This document shows positions 19,097 to 29,676 of a stretch of DNA of 64,000 nucleotides, piece after piece. This DNA comes from Vulcaniibacterium tengchongense (lineage in GTDB: Bacteria; Pseudomonadota; Gammaproteobacteria; Xanthomonadales; Xanthomonadaceae). Every line of letters starts with the position of its first letter. Positions within the stretch are counted from its first letter, which is position 1. The position numbers were made by a program, and so were the translations under genes. The DNA is taken from NCBI RefSeq assembly GCF_003814555.1, contig NZ_RKQN01000001.1, positions 1,032,566 through 1,096,565 on the forward strand, read 5' to 3'. The notes beneath the pieces are model-generated. The model did not search any database and had not been told where the DNA came from. It worked only from the letters and a program-made list of their open reading frames with translations.

Positions 19097-20101
19097 TCAC
19101 GCCGCCGGCGCCGGTTGCACGCCCGCCACCAGCGCGGCGGCGCTCTTCGCCGGCTCCGGGCACGGCATGCCCTTGATCTCGCTGCAGTGCAGGCGCGCGG
19201 CCTCGACGAAGGCCGGGGCGCGCTCGGCCACGAAATCGATGAACACCCGCACCGCCGGCAGCAGCCCGCGACGCGAGGCGAACACGGCGTGGAAGATGCC
19301 TTGCGGCAGCCGCCAGTGCGGCAGCACCACCTCCAGCTCGCCGCGGCGCACCGCGTCGGCGCAGATCGTCTCCGGCAGCAGGGTGATGCCCACGCCGCGC
19401 TGCGCCAGCGCCATCAGCATCGGGAAGTCGAAGCCCATCACCCGCGGCTTCAGCTCCACCCGGCGCACGTCGCCGTCCGGCCCGTGCAGTTCCCAGCGCT
19501 GGCGCGCATCGTCCTCGCTCATGCTCAGGGTCACGTGCTCGCCCAGCTCGTCCGGGTTCTGCGGCCGGCCCATGCGGCGCAGGTAGTCGGGGCTGGCGAC
19601 CAGCAGCTCCTGGATCTGGCCGAAGCTGCGCATCACCAGGCTGCCGTCGTCGTCCAGGCGCGTGCGCACGCGCAGGGCGACGTCGATGCCCTCGTTGATG
19701 ATGTCGACGCGGCGGTTGCTGACCAGCAGTTGCACCCGCACCTGCGGGTAGCGCGCGAGGAACTCCGGCAGCAGCTGCGGCATCATCTGCTGGGCGATGC
19801 CGACCGGCACGCTGACCCGGATCACGCCGCGCGGCTCGGCGCTCAGCCGGTCCACCACCTCGTGCGCGGCCTGCGCCTCGGCCAGCATCGACTGCGCGTG
19901 GCGGTACACGCTGTTGCCGACGTCGGTCACGGCGAAGCGCCGGGTCGAGCGTTGCAGCAGGCGCACGCCCAATTCGGTCTCGAGTTGGCTGATGCGCCGG
20001 CTCAGGCGCGACTTCGGGATGCCCAGCGCCCGCTCCGCGGCGGCGAAGCCGCCGTGCTCGACCACCATCGCGAAGTAGTAGAGATCGTTCAGGTCTTGCA
20101 T
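19097..20101 (-). CDS. LysR-family transcriptional regulator
   Basis: 334 residues. The N-terminal winged helix-turn-helix (1-62) contains [23 protein letters not shown], followed by a linker helix and a LysR substrate-binding domain (about 90-295). It belongs to the CrgA/AaeR-like group that often sits divergently from redox enzyme genes. It is transcribed away from the azoreductase gene, with 117 nt between the two starts, so azoR is its probable target. The inducer is unknown. Confidence 0.92.
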   Translation of the reverse strand: MQDLNDLYYFAMVVEHGGFAAAERALGIPKSRLSRRISQLETELGVRLLQRSTRRFAVTDVGNSVYRHAQSMLAEAQAAHEVVDRLSAEPRGVIRVSVPVGIAQQMMPQLLPEFLARYPQVRVQLLVSNRRVDIINEGIDVALRVRTRLDDDGSLVMRSFGQIQELLVASPDYLRRMGRPQNPDELGEHVTLSMSEDDARQRWELHGPDGDVRRVELKPRVMGFDFPMLMALAQRGVGITLLPETICADAVRRGELEVVLPHWRLPQGIFHAVFASRRGLLPAVRVFIDFVAERAPAFVEAARLHCSEIKGMPCPEPAKSAAALVAGVQPAPAA

Positions 20102-20218
20102 GGCGATAATTCCAGGTTCGGAACAGTTAGTGACATTCGATCACGTTTATTCCAAAAAAGCAACGACCTAGAGTGGCCTCCGTCGCGGCGTTCCGCCGCA
20201 TCGCACAAAGAGGCCGTC
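20102..20218. promoter_or_regulatory. LysR/azoR divergent control region
   Basis: An AT-rich island in GC-rich surroundings. The dyad TTCC-AGGTTC-GGAA (20110-20123) near the lysR start is a candidate regulator site. For azoR a possible -10 TAGAGT (20169-20174) lies 17 nt after a weak -35 TTTATT (20146-20151). AAGAGG (20208-20213) is the azoR ribosome binding site. Operator function is inferred from the divergent layout. Confidence 0.45.
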
Positions 20219-20800
20219 ATGAAGCTCCTGCACCTGGATTCCAGCGCCTTGGGCGCCCACTCGGTCACCCGCGAACTCAGCGCCGCCGTCGTCGCCCGCT
20301 GGCGCGCCCAGCTCCCGCATCTGCAGGTCGAGTACCGCGACCTCGACGCGCAGCCGATCCCGCACCTGACCGGCGGCAGCCTGGCCAAGGCGAACCCGGC
20401 CGAGGTCGCCGAAGCCGAGGCGGTGCTGCAGCAGTTCCTGGGGGCCGACGTGGTGGTGCTCGGCGTGCCCTTCTACAACTTCGGGATTCCGTCGACGCTG
20501 AAGGCCTGGATCGACCGCATCGCCGTCGCCGGCAAGACCTTCCGCTACACCGAGACCGGCCCTCAGGGCCTGGCCGGCGGCAAGCGGATCATCATCGCCA
20601 GCGGCCGCGGCGGGGTCTACGGCGATGCCAGTCCGTTCGACTTCCAGGAGGCCTATCTGCGCCAGGTCTTCGGTTTCCTGGGCATCACCGACATCGACGT
20701 GGTCCGCGCGGAAGGCGTGGCGCTGTCGCCGCAGCACCGCAGCGATGCGCTGGCGGCCGCGCATGCCGCGATTCCGGAGCCGCTGGCCGAAGCGGCCTGA
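20219..20800 (+). CDS. azoR: FMN-dependent NADH-azoreductase / quinone reductase
   Basis: 193 residues, the standard AzoR length. Flavodoxin-like fold: N-terminal strand with FMN phosphate loop ([20 protein letters not shown]), [18 protein letters not shown] around the flavin ring, and ASGRGGVYG near the C-terminal third. Such enzymes reduce azo dyes in vitro, and their likely physiological role is two-electron reduction of quinones under thiol or electrophile stress. The strong AAGAGG 5 nt upstream fixes the start. It is divergent from a LysR gene that probably controls it. Confidence 0.93.
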   Translation: MKLLHLDSSALGAHSVTRELSAAVVARWRAQLPHLQVEYRDLDAQPIPHLTGGSLAKANPAEVAEAEAVLQQFLGADVVVLGVPFYNFGIPSTLKAWIDRIAVAGKTFRYTETGPQGLAGGKRIIIASGRGGVYGDASPFDFQEAYLRQVFGFLGITDIDVVRAEGVALSPQHRSDALAAAHAAIPEPLAEAA

Positions 20801-20851
20801 CCCGCGCGGATCGACCGGTATCCGGCGCCCGCCTCCCCCTGCGCCGCCCCC

Positions 20852-20881
20852 CGGGCCTGCTCGAGAGCAGGCCCGCTTTTT
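20852..20881 (+). terminator. Rho-independent terminator of azoR
   Basis: Perfect 10-bp stem CGGGCCTGCT / AGCAGGCCCG with a CGAG loop (20862-20865), then CTTTTTCG. It lies between the convergent azoR and serS. Confidence 0.88.
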
Positions 20882-20925
20882 CGCAGCACCGGCCCGCCTC
20901 GCGGCGCGGCCGCGTGGGCGCAAGG

Positions 20926-22293
<1,368 letters not shown>

Positions 22294-22343
22294 TTAACGC
22301 CGCTGCCGGCACACTGGCGGTCCACCCGGCCGCCGAATCGTCC

Positions 22344-22982
22344 ATGACCCGTTCCGCTTCCGCCCCCTCCCCGCATGCATCCGGCCCGGCGCGCTGGCTG
22401 CCGAACTCGCGCTCGCTGCTGTGGGTGCTGCTGGCCTTCCTCGCCGGGCTGGCGCTGTTCGCGCTGGCGATACTGCGCGGTCGCGACGGCGACGATTTCT
22501 ACCGTCCGGGCCGGACTGCGCCGCCGACCGCCGACGCGCCGCAGTACCAGCCGCTGCCGGCGCCATTGCCGGCCGAGGGCGGCGGCACGGGCAACCTGCG
22601 CACGCCGGAAGCCCCCGCCGCCGGCGAAGAGCAGCCGCGTCTGGTCGAAGCGCCGAAGCCACCCGCGCCGGTTGCGCCGGCGCCCCGCCCCGCGCCTGCC
22701 GTGGCGACGCGCCCGGAACCGATCCCGGGACAGACGCCAGCGCCGCGCTACCCCGCTGCCGCGCTACGCCGCGGCGAGAGCGGCACGGTGATGGTGCGCG
22801 CCGAGATCCGCCCGGACGGCACGCCGGACGTGGTCACGGTGGCCCGGAGCAGCGGTTCGCGCCAGCTCGACCGCGCCGCGCTCGACGCGGTCCGCCGCTG
22901 GCGGTTCCGCCCGGCGCAGCAGGACGGCCAGCCGGTGCGCGCCGCGGTGATGGTGCCGATCAGCTTCGAGGCGCAGCGCTGA
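22344..22982 (+). CDS. tonB: TonB-family energy transducer
   Basis: 212 residues with the full TonB plan: cytoplasmic N-terminus, one TM helix (about 24-44, LLWVLLAFLAGLALFALAI), a Pro/Ala-rich periplasmic spacer (about 60-135), and a C-terminal TonB_C domain (about 140-212: GTVMVRAEIRPDGTPDVV, LDRAALDAVRRWRFRPA, VMVPISFEAQR). The TM has no clear Ser-His pair as in canonical TonB, so pairing with ExbB/ExbD is uncertain. The gene stands alone on this strand and its last 23 bp overlap the end of the convergent O-antigen-ligase gene. exbB and exbD are 29 kb away. Confidence 0.85.
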   Translation: MTRSASAPSPHASGPARWLPNSRSLLWVLLAFLAGLALFALAILRGRDGDDFYRPGRTAPPTADAPQYQPLPAPLPAEGGGTGNLRTPEAPAAGEEQPRLVEAPKPPAPVAPAPRPAPAVATRPEPIPGQTPAPRYPAAALRRGESGTVMVRAEIRPDGTPDVVTVARSSGSRQLDRAALDAVRRWRFRPAQQDGQPVRAAVMVPISFEAQR

Positions 22983-24495
22983 GCGCATCCGTCCCGGCGC
23001 GCCGGCGCCGCCGGATCAGGCCGTAGGCGATGCAACAGCCGAACAGCAGCTCGAGCGGCGCGCGGGTGTAGTCGAAGCGCCACAGCAGCGAGTCGAACAG
23101 GTTGGCGATCAGCACGATGCCCAGCGCGCCGGCCAGCGCCCAGAAGCTGCCGACGGTGATCACCCGGGCGCGTGCCGCTTGCACCAGCTCGCCCGCCAGC
23201 AACAGGAACAGGCCGGCCAACAGCAAGGCGCCGACCGCGCCGATGCCGACGAGGGCATCGAGATAGGCGTTGTGCAGATGGGCGTGACGCTCGCCACCCA
23301 GGTCGAGCGGCGCGACCAGCCGCGGCAGCGTGTCCAGTCCCCAGCCGAACCAGGGCCGTTCGCGCGCCAGCCCGAGGCCATGTTCATACAGGCGCAGGCG
23401 CACGCTGGCGGCCTTGTTGGGCGCCGTGCTCGCATCGAGCAGCTCAGCCTCCGGGGCCGCTCCGGACGCCTCCGACGCGAAACGCCGCGGGGCGGGCGCC
23501 TTCGTGCCGGAAGCCGTGCCCCGCGTCCGGTCCGCGCGATCGGACGCGCGCGCGTCGGCATCCGCTGACGGGGTCCGCTCCGGCGCAGCGCCGACCACGG
23601 CTTCGACCGAGCCGAGCAAGCGGTCCACGCCGGCGAACCTCTGCGCCAGGATCTCGTGCGCGGAAACCGCGAGCAGCACCGTAGTCGCGAACGCCGCCAC
23701 GAGCGGCACCCACGGCAGACGCGAATGCCGGCGCCGCACCGCCGCGAAGGCCAGCAGCATCGAGGGTACGGCAAGCGCGAACGCCAGCCAGGCCCCGCGC
23801 GACTGCGAGAACAGCAGCACCATGAACGCGCCGCCGTACAGGACCAGCCCGGCCGCCAGCAACCCCAGGCGCAGATGCGGGTTCTTCGGCGCCAGCCGCC
23901 AGGCCCCGACCAGCAGGCACAGCGCCAGCCAGCCGCCCACCGCCGCGAGCAGGCCGCTCAGGTTCTCCGGCAGGCCGAAGCGCGGGCGCAGGCTGCCATC
24001 GAACAGCCGCGGCAGCTCTTGCCACGGCATGTAGCCGAGCACGGCGACGAGCAGCCCGAGCACCATCAGCGCGAGCAATCGCGGCGGCGCCTTCGGCATC
24101 AGCGACAGCCACCAGCCGACCACGCAGGAGAACACCCCCAGCTTGACCAGCTTGGCGGCGACGGTGAGCTGCTCGCTGTAGCTGGAGCGCGGCTCGATCG
24201 TGCTCGCGTAGGCGGCATGCAGCACCAGGAAGGCGACGAAGGCGGCGAGCAGCCGGGTGTAGGGCAGCGCCCACAGTTCGCGCCAGGGCCGCGCGCCGCA
24301 CCAGGCGAGCAGCAGCAAGGCCGCGTACGCCCCGAACTCGGGGCGCAACGGCAGGCCGAAGTCGCTCATCGCGAAGAAGGCCAGGAACGCCAAGGCCAGG
24401 GCCGCGGCGCGGCGCAGGCCGGCGGACGGCGCCGGGGCGGGACGGCTGCGCTCGGGCGCCGGGCCGCGCTCGGCGGCGCGACGGGCGACTTCCAT
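22960..24495 (-). CDS. O-antigen ligase/polymerase-like membrane protein (Wzy_C family)
   Basis: 511 residues from ATG 24495 (a GTG at 24516 would add 7). About 10-12 TM segments. The Wzy_C motif region (about 370-420) contains RPWFGWGLDTLPRL and HLHNAYLDALVGIGAVGAL, with the His-rich periplasmic loop typical of O-antigen ligases and related polymerases. Expected role: joining or polymerising surface glycans on lipid A core or undecaprenyl carriers in the inner membrane. A disordered, charged insert (about 301-360) breaks the periplasmic loop. It lies 56 nt after aroA on the same strand. No other LPS glycosylation gene is adjacent. Confidence 0.82.
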   Translation of the reverse strand: MEVARRAAERGPAPERSRPAPAPSAGLRRAAALALAFLAFFAMSDFGLPLRPEFGAYAALLLLAWCGARPWRELWALPYTRLLAAFVAFLVLHAAYASTIEPRSSYSEQLTVAAKLVKLGVFSCVVGWWLSLMPKAPPRLLALMVLGLLVAVLGYMPWQELPRLFDGSLRPRFGLPENLSGLLAAVGGWLALCLLVGAWRLAPKNPHLRLGLLAAGLVLYGGAFMVLLFSQSRGAWLAFALAVPSMLLAFAAVRRRHSRLPWVPLVAAFATTVLLAVSAHEILAQRFAGVDRLLGSVEAVVGAAPERTPSADADARASDRADRTRGTASGTKAPAPRRFASEASGAAPEAELLDASTAPNKAASVRLRLYEHGLGLARERPWFGWGLDTLPRLVAPLDLGGERHAHLHNAYLDALVGIGAVGALLLAGLFLLLAGELVQAARARVITVGSFWALAGALGIVLIANLFDSLLWRFDYTRAPLELLFGCCIAYGLIRRRRRAGTDALSAAPRS

Positions 24496-24551
24496 GTCGG
24501 CGGGGGATGACAGCACTGCGGGGTTCGTTTGCGGGGCCTGGGAAGTCTAAG

Positions 24552-25871
24552 TCATTCCCCCGGGTGCAGGCAGAACCCGGCCTCGCGCGCGAGCGCGTCG
24601 AAGCCCGGGAACGAGGTGGCGACGTTGGCGACATCGTCGATCCGCACCTCGCCTGCGGCGCGCTGCGCGGCCACCGCCAGGCTCATCGCGATGCGGTGGT
24701 CGCCGCGGCTGTCGGCGCGGCCGCCGCGCAACGGGCCGCCGACGATCGTGGCGCCGTCCGGGTGCTCCTCGATCCCGGCGCCGAGCGCACGCAGGCCGGC
24801 GGCCATCGCGGCGATGCGGTCGGACTCCTTGACCCGCAGCTCGGCGGCGTCGCGCACCACCGTGCGGCCTTCGGCGCAGGCGGCGGCGGCGAACAACGCC
24901 GGGAACTCGTCGATCATGTCCGGGACCAGCTCGCCGCCGATCTCGGCGCCATGCAGCGGCGCATGCCGCACCACCAGATCCGCCACCGGCTCGCCGCCCT
25001 GCTCGCCCGCGTTCTCCTCGCGGATGTCCGCGCCCATCCGGCGCAAGGCGGTCAGCAGGCCGGTGCGGCGCGGGTTCATGCCGACCGCCTCCAGCCGCAG
25101 CTCCGAGCCGGGTACCACGCTGGCCGCGACCAGGAAGAACGCCGCCGATGAGAAATCGGCCGGCACCGCGACCTCGGTCGCGCGCAGGCGATGGCCGCCG
25201 GACAGCCGCGCCTGGCCGGGGGCGAACGCGATCGGCCAGCCGAACGCGGCGAGCATGCGCTCGGTGTAGTCGCGGGTCGGATGCGGCTCGCGCACCACGG
25301 TTTCGCCTTCGGCGTACAGGCCGGCCAGCAGCAGCGCCGACTTGACCTGGGCGCTGGCCACCGGCAACGCGTATTCGATGCCGCGCAGGCGGCGGCCGCC
25401 GCGGATCCGCAGCGGCGGCAGGCCGCCGTCGGCGGCGTCGATGCGCGCGCCCATCTGCGTCAACGGCTCGATCACCCGCCGCATCGGCCGCTTCGACAAC
25501 GAGGCGTCGCCGACGAGCGTGCTGTCGAAGGCCTGCGCGGCGAGCAGCCCCGCGAGCAGACGCATGCCGGTGCCGGCGTTGCCGCAGTCCAGCGGTTCGG
25601 CAGTGCCGCGCAGCCCATGCAGGCCGACGCCGTGGACGACGCGCTCGCTCGGCCCGGGCGCCTCGATGCGCACGCCGAGCCGCTGGAACACGCGCGCCGT
25701 GGCGCGGGTGTCCTCGCCCTCGAGGAACCCGGTGATGCGGGTGGTGCCTTCGGCCAGGGCGCCGAGCATCACCGCGCGGTGCGAGACCGACTTGTCGCCG
25801 GGCACGCGCAGGCTGCCGCGCAGGGGGCGACCGGGCGCGACGATCCAGTGTTGCGGAGCGAAGGAGGTCAT
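24552..25871 (-). CDS. aroA: 3-phosphoshikimate 1-carboxyvinyltransferase (EPSP synthase)
   Basis: 439 residues. Catalyses the sixth shikimate-pathway step (shikimate-3-phosphate plus PEP). Substrate motifs are PGDKSVSHRAVMLGALAEG at the N-terminus, LDCGNAGTGMRLLAGLLA in the PEP site, and LRVKESDRIAAMAAGLRALG towards the C-terminus. The NAGTGMR form and DMIDEFPALFAAAA are closer to the longer CP4/class II-like enzymes than to E. coli AroA, which bears on glyphosate sensitivity. It is the last gene of serC-pheA-hisC-aroA, 105 nt after hisC with a repeat element in the gap. Confidence 0.96.
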   Translation of the reverse strand: MTSFAPQHWIVAPGRPLRGSLRVPGDKSVSHRAVMLGALAEGTTRITGFLEGEDTRATARVFQRLGVRIEAPGPSERVVHGVGLHGLRGTAEPLDCGNAGTGMRLLAGLLAAQAFDSTLVGDASLSKRPMRRVIEPLTQMGARIDAADGGLPPLRIRGGRRLRGIEYALPVASAQVKSALLLAGLYAEGETVVREPHPTRDYTERMLAAFGWPIAFAPGQARLSGGHRLRATEVAVPADFSSAAFFLVAASVVPGSELRLEAVGMNPRRTGLLTALRRMGADIREENAGEQGGEPVADLVVRHAPLHGAEIGGELVPDMIDEFPALFAAAACAEGRTVVRDAAELRVKESDRIAAMAAGLRALGAGIEEHPDGATIVGGPLRGGRADSRGDHRIAMSLAVAAQRAAGEVRIDDVANVATSFPGFDALAREAGFCLHPGE

Positions 25872-25892
25872 CGGGTCAACCGTTTCGGTCGC

Positions 25893-25966
25893 CGCGATCC
25901 CCTGAAAGCGGGATCCGGGCGCTCAAGTCGCGGGACTCCCGCTTGCACGGGAACGGCGGGTGAAGG
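25893..25966. repeat. REP-like inverted element between hisC and aroA
   Basis: The two halves, CCCTGAAAGCGGGATCCGGG and GGGACTCCCGCTTGCACGGG, are degenerate versions of the CCCGCGAAAGCGGGAATCC intergenic palindrome common in gammaproteobacteria, arranged head to head. They can form stem-loops in the mRNA inside the operon. Single copy in this window; family assignment is by eye. Confidence 0.5.
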
Positions 25967-25976
25967 GAACCTGGTT

Positions 25977-27170
25977 TCATGGAATGCCGGCACCGGTCTC
26001 GGCCAGTACCTCGTCCAGCGCCGCCAGCAGCCGACGGTTTTCGTCGGCGCTGCCCACGGTGATGCGCAGGCATTCGGGCAGGCCGTAGCCGCCCATCGGC
26101 CGCAACACCACGCCGCGCGCGACCAGCGCCGCCTCGATGCGCGCGGTGCGCGGGCCGAACTCGGCCAGGACGAAGTTGGTCTGGGACGGATACACGCGCA
26201 GCCCGCGCGCGGCCAGGGCCTCGGCCAGCGCCCGGCGCTGCTCGGCGTTGCGCCCGGACACCCAGCGCAGGTGCCCGGCGTCGCCCAGCGCCGCCTCGCA
26301 GGCCGCCAGCGCCGGGGCGTTGACGTTGAAGCTCTCGCGCAGCCGCTCCATCACCGCGACCAGCCCCGGCACCCCGACCAGGTAGCCGACGCGCAGCCCC
26401 GCCAAGCCGTAGGCCTTGCTGAAGGTGCGGGTGAGCGCCAGGTTGGGGTATCGCGGCAGCAACGGCAGGGCGCTGGCGACGTCAGCGGCGGGGTCGGCCA
26501 GCTCGGCGTAGGCCTCGTCCATCACCACCAGCGTCTCCGCCGGCACCCGCGCCATGAACGCGGCGAACGCGGCGCGGCCGAACCAGGTGCCGGTTGGGTT
26601 GTTCGGATTGGCCAGGTAGACCAGCTTGGTCCGCGGCCCGATCGCGGCGGCGATCGCATCCAGGTCGTGGCCCAGCGGCATCGCCGCGTGCTCGCGCGGC
26701 AACGCCTCGGCGACGCGCGGCGCCGCGCCCGCGGCCTGCGCCGCCAGCGCGAACACGGCGAAGCCGTAGCGCGAGAACACGACCTCTTCGCCGGGCCCGG
26801 CGAACGCCTGCGCCAGCTGCATCAGCAGTTCGTGCGAGCCGTTGCCGAGCAGCAGCTGGCCCGGATCGACGCCGTGCCGCGCGGCCAGCGCGCGCTTGAG
26901 GTCGGCGCCGAGCGGGTCGGGATAGCGGTGCAGCGCGTGCAACTGGTCGAGGATCGCCGCGCGCGCCGCCGGCGATGGCCCGTAGGGGTTCTCGTTCGAA
27001 CCCAGCTCGACCAGGTCCGCCTCGCCGAACCTGCGGCGCAGGGCGACCAGGTCGTGGCCGGGATCGTAGGCGCGCAAGCCCTGCACCGCACGCGAGGCGC
27101 GCGCGGCGAACCAGGCCTCGTCGCACGCCGGCGCGCCCGGATCGCGCGTGTCCGCCCGCGCGGCGCTCAT
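25977..27170 (-). CDS. hisC: Histidinol-phosphate/aromatic aminotransferase (HisC family)
   Basis: 397 residues, PLP-dependent class I/II aminotransferase. Substrate and PLP motifs: LGSNENPYGPSP, YLANPNNPTG, VVMDEAYAEL and the Lys-bearing TRTFSKAYGLAGLRVGYLVG. The ATG overlaps the pheA stop codon by 4 nt (ATGA, 27167-27170), so the two are translationally coupled. It sits in an aromatic amino acid operon rather than with other his genes. It may therefore act on phenylpyruvate, 4-hydroxyphenylpyruvate or prephenate as well as, or instead of, imidazole acetol phosphate; that is inference from context. Confidence 0.92.
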   Translation of the reverse strand: MSAARADTRDPGAPACDEAWFAARASRAVQGLRAYDPGHDLVALRRRFGEADLVELGSNENPYGPSPAARAAILDQLHALHRYPDPLGADLKRALAARHGVDPGQLLLGNGSHELLMQLAQAFAGPGEEVVFSRYGFAVFALAAQAAGAAPRVAEALPREHAAMPLGHDLDAIAAAIGPRTKLVYLANPNNPTGTWFGRAAFAAFMARVPAETLVVMDEAYAELADPAADVASALPLLPRYPNLALTRTFSKAYGLAGLRVGYLVGVPGLVAVMERLRESFNVNAPALAACEAALGDAGHLRWVSGRNAEQRRALAEALAARGLRVYPSQTNFVLAEFGPRTARIEAALVARGVVLRPMGGYGLPECLRITVGSADENRRLLAALDEVLAETGAGIP

Positions 27171-28321
27171 GCGATCGCCACCGGATACGAGCCCAGCACC
27201 TTCACTTCCTGCGCGTAATCGGCCAGCTCGTCCAGCGCGCGGCGCATCGCCTCCTCCTGCACGTGGCCGCCGACGTCGATGAAGAACGCGTACTGCCACA
27301 GCCCGGTGTGGCCGGGCCGCGACTCGATCCGGTTCATGCTCAGGCCGTGCTTCGCGAACGGCGCCAGCACGTGGTAAAGCGCGCCCGGCTGGTCCTTGAT
27401 GAAGATCAGCAGCGAGGTGCGGTCGTTGCCCGACGGCGGGAACAGCTCGCGGCCGATCACCAGGAAGCGGGTGGTGTTGTCGGGCCGGTCCTCGATCGGC
27501 CCGGCCACGTTCTTCAGCCCGTACACCGTGGCCGCGCTGATGCCGGCGATCGCCGCCGCGTCGTCGGCATTGCGCGCGCGGCGCGCGGCCTCGGCGTTGC
27601 TCGCCACCGGGATCTTCTCCGCCTTCGGCAGGTGTTGGCGCAGCCAGGCCTTGCATTGGGCGAACGACTGCGGATGCGAGTACACGCGTTCGATGTCCTC
27701 GATCCGCCCGCTGCGCGAAAGCAGGTGCTGGTGCACGCGCAGCTCGACCTCGCCGCAGATCTTCAGCTTGGAGGTCAGGAACATGTCCAGCGTCGACTGG
27801 ATCGTGCCCTGGGTCGAGTTCTCCACCGGCACCACGCCGAAGTCGGCGTTGCCGGCCTCGACCTCCTGGAACACTTCCTCGATGCTGCCCAGCGGCAGGC
27901 CGTGGATGGAATGGCCGAAGTGCTTGTACACCGCCTGCTGCGAGTGCGTGCCCTCGGGGCCGAGGTAGCCGATCTTGAGCGGCTCCTGCTGGGCCAGGCA
28001 GGCCGACATGATCTCGCGGAACAGCCGCACCAGCACTTCGTCGTTGAGCGGGCCGTGGTTGCGGTCCACCACCCGGCGCAGCACCTGCGCCTCGCGTTCG
28101 GGCCGGTAGTAGTCCACCGCCGCGGCCAGCTTGCCCTTGGCCTTGCCGACCTGGTTGGCGTAGCGCGCGCGCTCGGCGATCAGTTCCTGGATGTGGCGGT
28201 CGATGCCGTCGATGCGCTCGCGCAACGCGGCCAGGTCCGGCTTGGGCTCGCCCGCCGCCTGCTTCGCGATGGAACGCTTGCCCGCCGCGGGGCGTTTGGT
28301 TTTCTGGGTCTTGTCGGTCAT
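27167..28321 (-). CDS. pheA: Bifunctional chorismate mutase / prephenate dehydratase
   Basis: 384 residues. Converts chorismate to prephenate and on to phenylpyruvate. An N-terminal Lys-rich extension (1-25) precedes the AroQ-type chorismate mutase (about 28-105, LRERIDGIDRHIQELIAERARYA). The prephenate dehydratase domain (about 112-290) includes GYLGPEGTHSQQAV and the catalytic-region NSTQGTIQ. The C-terminal ACT domain (about 305-380) contains GALYHVLAPFAKHGLSMN and the ESRP feedback-inhibition motif, so phenylalanine control is expected. No leader-peptide attenuator is obvious in the 126 nt between serC and pheA. Confidence 0.97.
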   Translation of the reverse strand: MTDKTQKTKRPAAGKRSIAKQAAGEPKPDLAALRERIDGIDRHIQELIAERARYANQVGKAKGKLAAAVDYYRPEREAQVLRRVVDRNHGPLNDEVLVRLFREIMSACLAQQEPLKIGYLGPEGTHSQQAVYKHFGHSIHGLPLGSIEEVFQEVEAGNADFGVVPVENSTQGTIQSTLDMFLTSKLKICGEVELRVHQHLLSRSGRIEDIERVYSHPQSFAQCKAWLRQHLPKAEKIPVASNAEAARRARNADDAAAIAGISAATVYGLKNVAGPIEDRPDNTTRFLVIGRELFPPSGNDRTSLLIFIKDQPGALYHVLAPFAKHGLSMNRIESRPGHTGLWQYAFFIDVGGHVQEEAMRRALDELADYAQEVKVLGSYPVAIA

Positions 28322-28447
28322 TGAGTTCGTCGCCTCCGAAGGTCCATCGCAGCCGTCCCGGGCGCGCGCGTTGCCTTCGGACCGCCTGCCCCGACCTGCC
28401 GTGGCCGGGCTTTTCGCCGTCGATGCCCGCGGGCACCGACCGCGGTT

Positions 28448-29533
28448 TCAGCCGTGCCGCTGCTGGAAATCGCGCATGAAGGCCGCCAGCGCCTGCACGC
28501 CCGCCTCGGGCATCGCGTTGTAGATCGACGCGCGCATGCCGCCGAGCACGCGGTGGCCCTTGAGCGAGATCAGCCCGGCCTCCGCCGCCTCGCCCAGGAA
28601 CGCCGCATCCAGCGCCGGGTCGTGCAGGAAGAACGGCACGTTCATGCGCGAGCGCGCCGCCGGCGCGACCTCGTTGCGGTAGAAGCCGCCGGAACCGTCG
28701 ATGGCCTGGTACAGCAGCGCGGCCTTGCGCGCGTTGCGGCGCGCGAACTCGGCCACGCCGCCCTCGTCCAGCATCCACTTCACCGTCAGGCCGAGCAGGT
28801 ACCAGTTCCAGGTCGGCGGCGTGTTCAGCATCGATTCGCCGGCGAGGTGCGCGCGGTAATCGAAGATCGGCGCGCGCGGCTGGCCCGCGCGCTCGAGCAG
28901 ATCGCGGCGCACGATCACCACCGCGATGCCGACCGGCCCCAGGTTCTTCTGCGCGCCGGCGTAGATCAGCCCGAACTTCGACACGTCCAGCGGTTCGGCC
29001 GCGATCGAGGAGCTGAAATCCGCGAACAGCGGCACGTTGCCGACCTCCGGCACCTCGCGGAACTCGACCCCGTGGATGGTCTCGTTGGCGGTGTAGTGCA
29101 CGTAGGCCGCGTCGTCCGACAGGCGCCAGCCGGCGCGCGGCGGGATGTCGCGGTAGCCGCCCGTCTCGCCGTCGGCGGCGATGCGCGCGTCGACGTACGG
29201 GGCCGCCTGCTTGAGCGCGGTCAGGCCCCAATGGCCGGTGAGCACGTAGTCGGCCTGCTGCCCGGGCGCGGCGAAGTTCAGCGCGATCAGGGCCTGCTGC
29301 GCGGTCGCGCCGCCCTGCAGGAACAGCACCGCGTAATCGTCCGGGATCGACAGCAGCATGCGCAGGTCGGCCTCGGCCTGGCGCGCGACCTGCAGGAACT
29401 CCGGCCCGCGATGGCTGAGTTCGACCACCGAGGCGCGCGCGTTCCGCCACTCCAGCATCTCGGCCTGGGCCTGGCGCAGCACCGGCTCCGGCAGGGTCGC
29501 GGGGCCTGGGCTGAAGTTGAACGCGCGGGACAT
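28448..29533 (-). CDS. serC: Phosphoserine aminotransferase
   Basis: 361 residues. PLP enzyme of serine synthesis (3-phosphohydroxypyruvate to phosphoserine) and also pyridoxine synthesis. N-terminal [15 protein letters not shown] is the family signature. The PLP lysine is in [20 protein letters not shown], and [13 protein letters not shown] matches the conserved C-terminal half. First gene of the serC-pheA-hisC-aroA cluster, divergent from msrP with 143 nt between starts. The serC-pheA-aroA order is conserved in many proteobacteria. Confidence 0.97.
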   Translation of the reverse strand: MSRAFNFSPGPATLPEPVLRQAQAEMLEWRNARASVVELSHRGPEFLQVARQAEADLRMLLSIPDDYAVLFLQGGATAQQALIALNFAAPGQQADYVLTGHWGLTALKQAAPYVDARIAADGETGGYRDIPPRAGWRLSDDAAYVHYTANETIHGVEFREVPEVGNVPLFADFSSSIAAEPLDVSKFGLIYAGAQKNLGPVGIAVVIVRRDLLERAGQPRAPIFDYRAHLAGESMLNTPPTWNWYLLGLTVKWMLDEGGVAEFARRNARKAALLYQAIDGSGGFYRNEVAPAARSRMNVPFFLHDPALDAAFLGEAAEAGLISLKGHRVLGGMRASIYNAMPEAGVQALAAFMRDFQQRHG

Positions 29534-29676
29534 CGAACGCTCCGATGGCGAGGTGAACGGGAAAGACGCCCAGTATGCCGCAGCGCAGCAGCCGGCGCGT
29601 TCTTGGTTACCCGCGCAACTTTTCGCCTCGTGGCGGGTTCTATAGTCGCAAGTGCCGTCCGATGCCGGAGAACCCC
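29534..29676. promoter_or_regulatory. serC/msrP divergent promoter region
   Basis: A clear -10 TATAGT (29641-29646) points towards msrP, with a weak TTTTCG (29620-29625) as possible -35 at 15-nt spacing. GGAG (29667-29670) sits 6 nt before the chosen msrP ATG at 29677. No distinct operator was identified. Confidence 0.5.

Noticed and set aside
25977-29450. 1157-residue frame joining hisC with sequence through pheA and serC
   Set aside because: Only the 397 codons from ATG 27170 are hisC; the remainder is out-of-frame serC and pheA.
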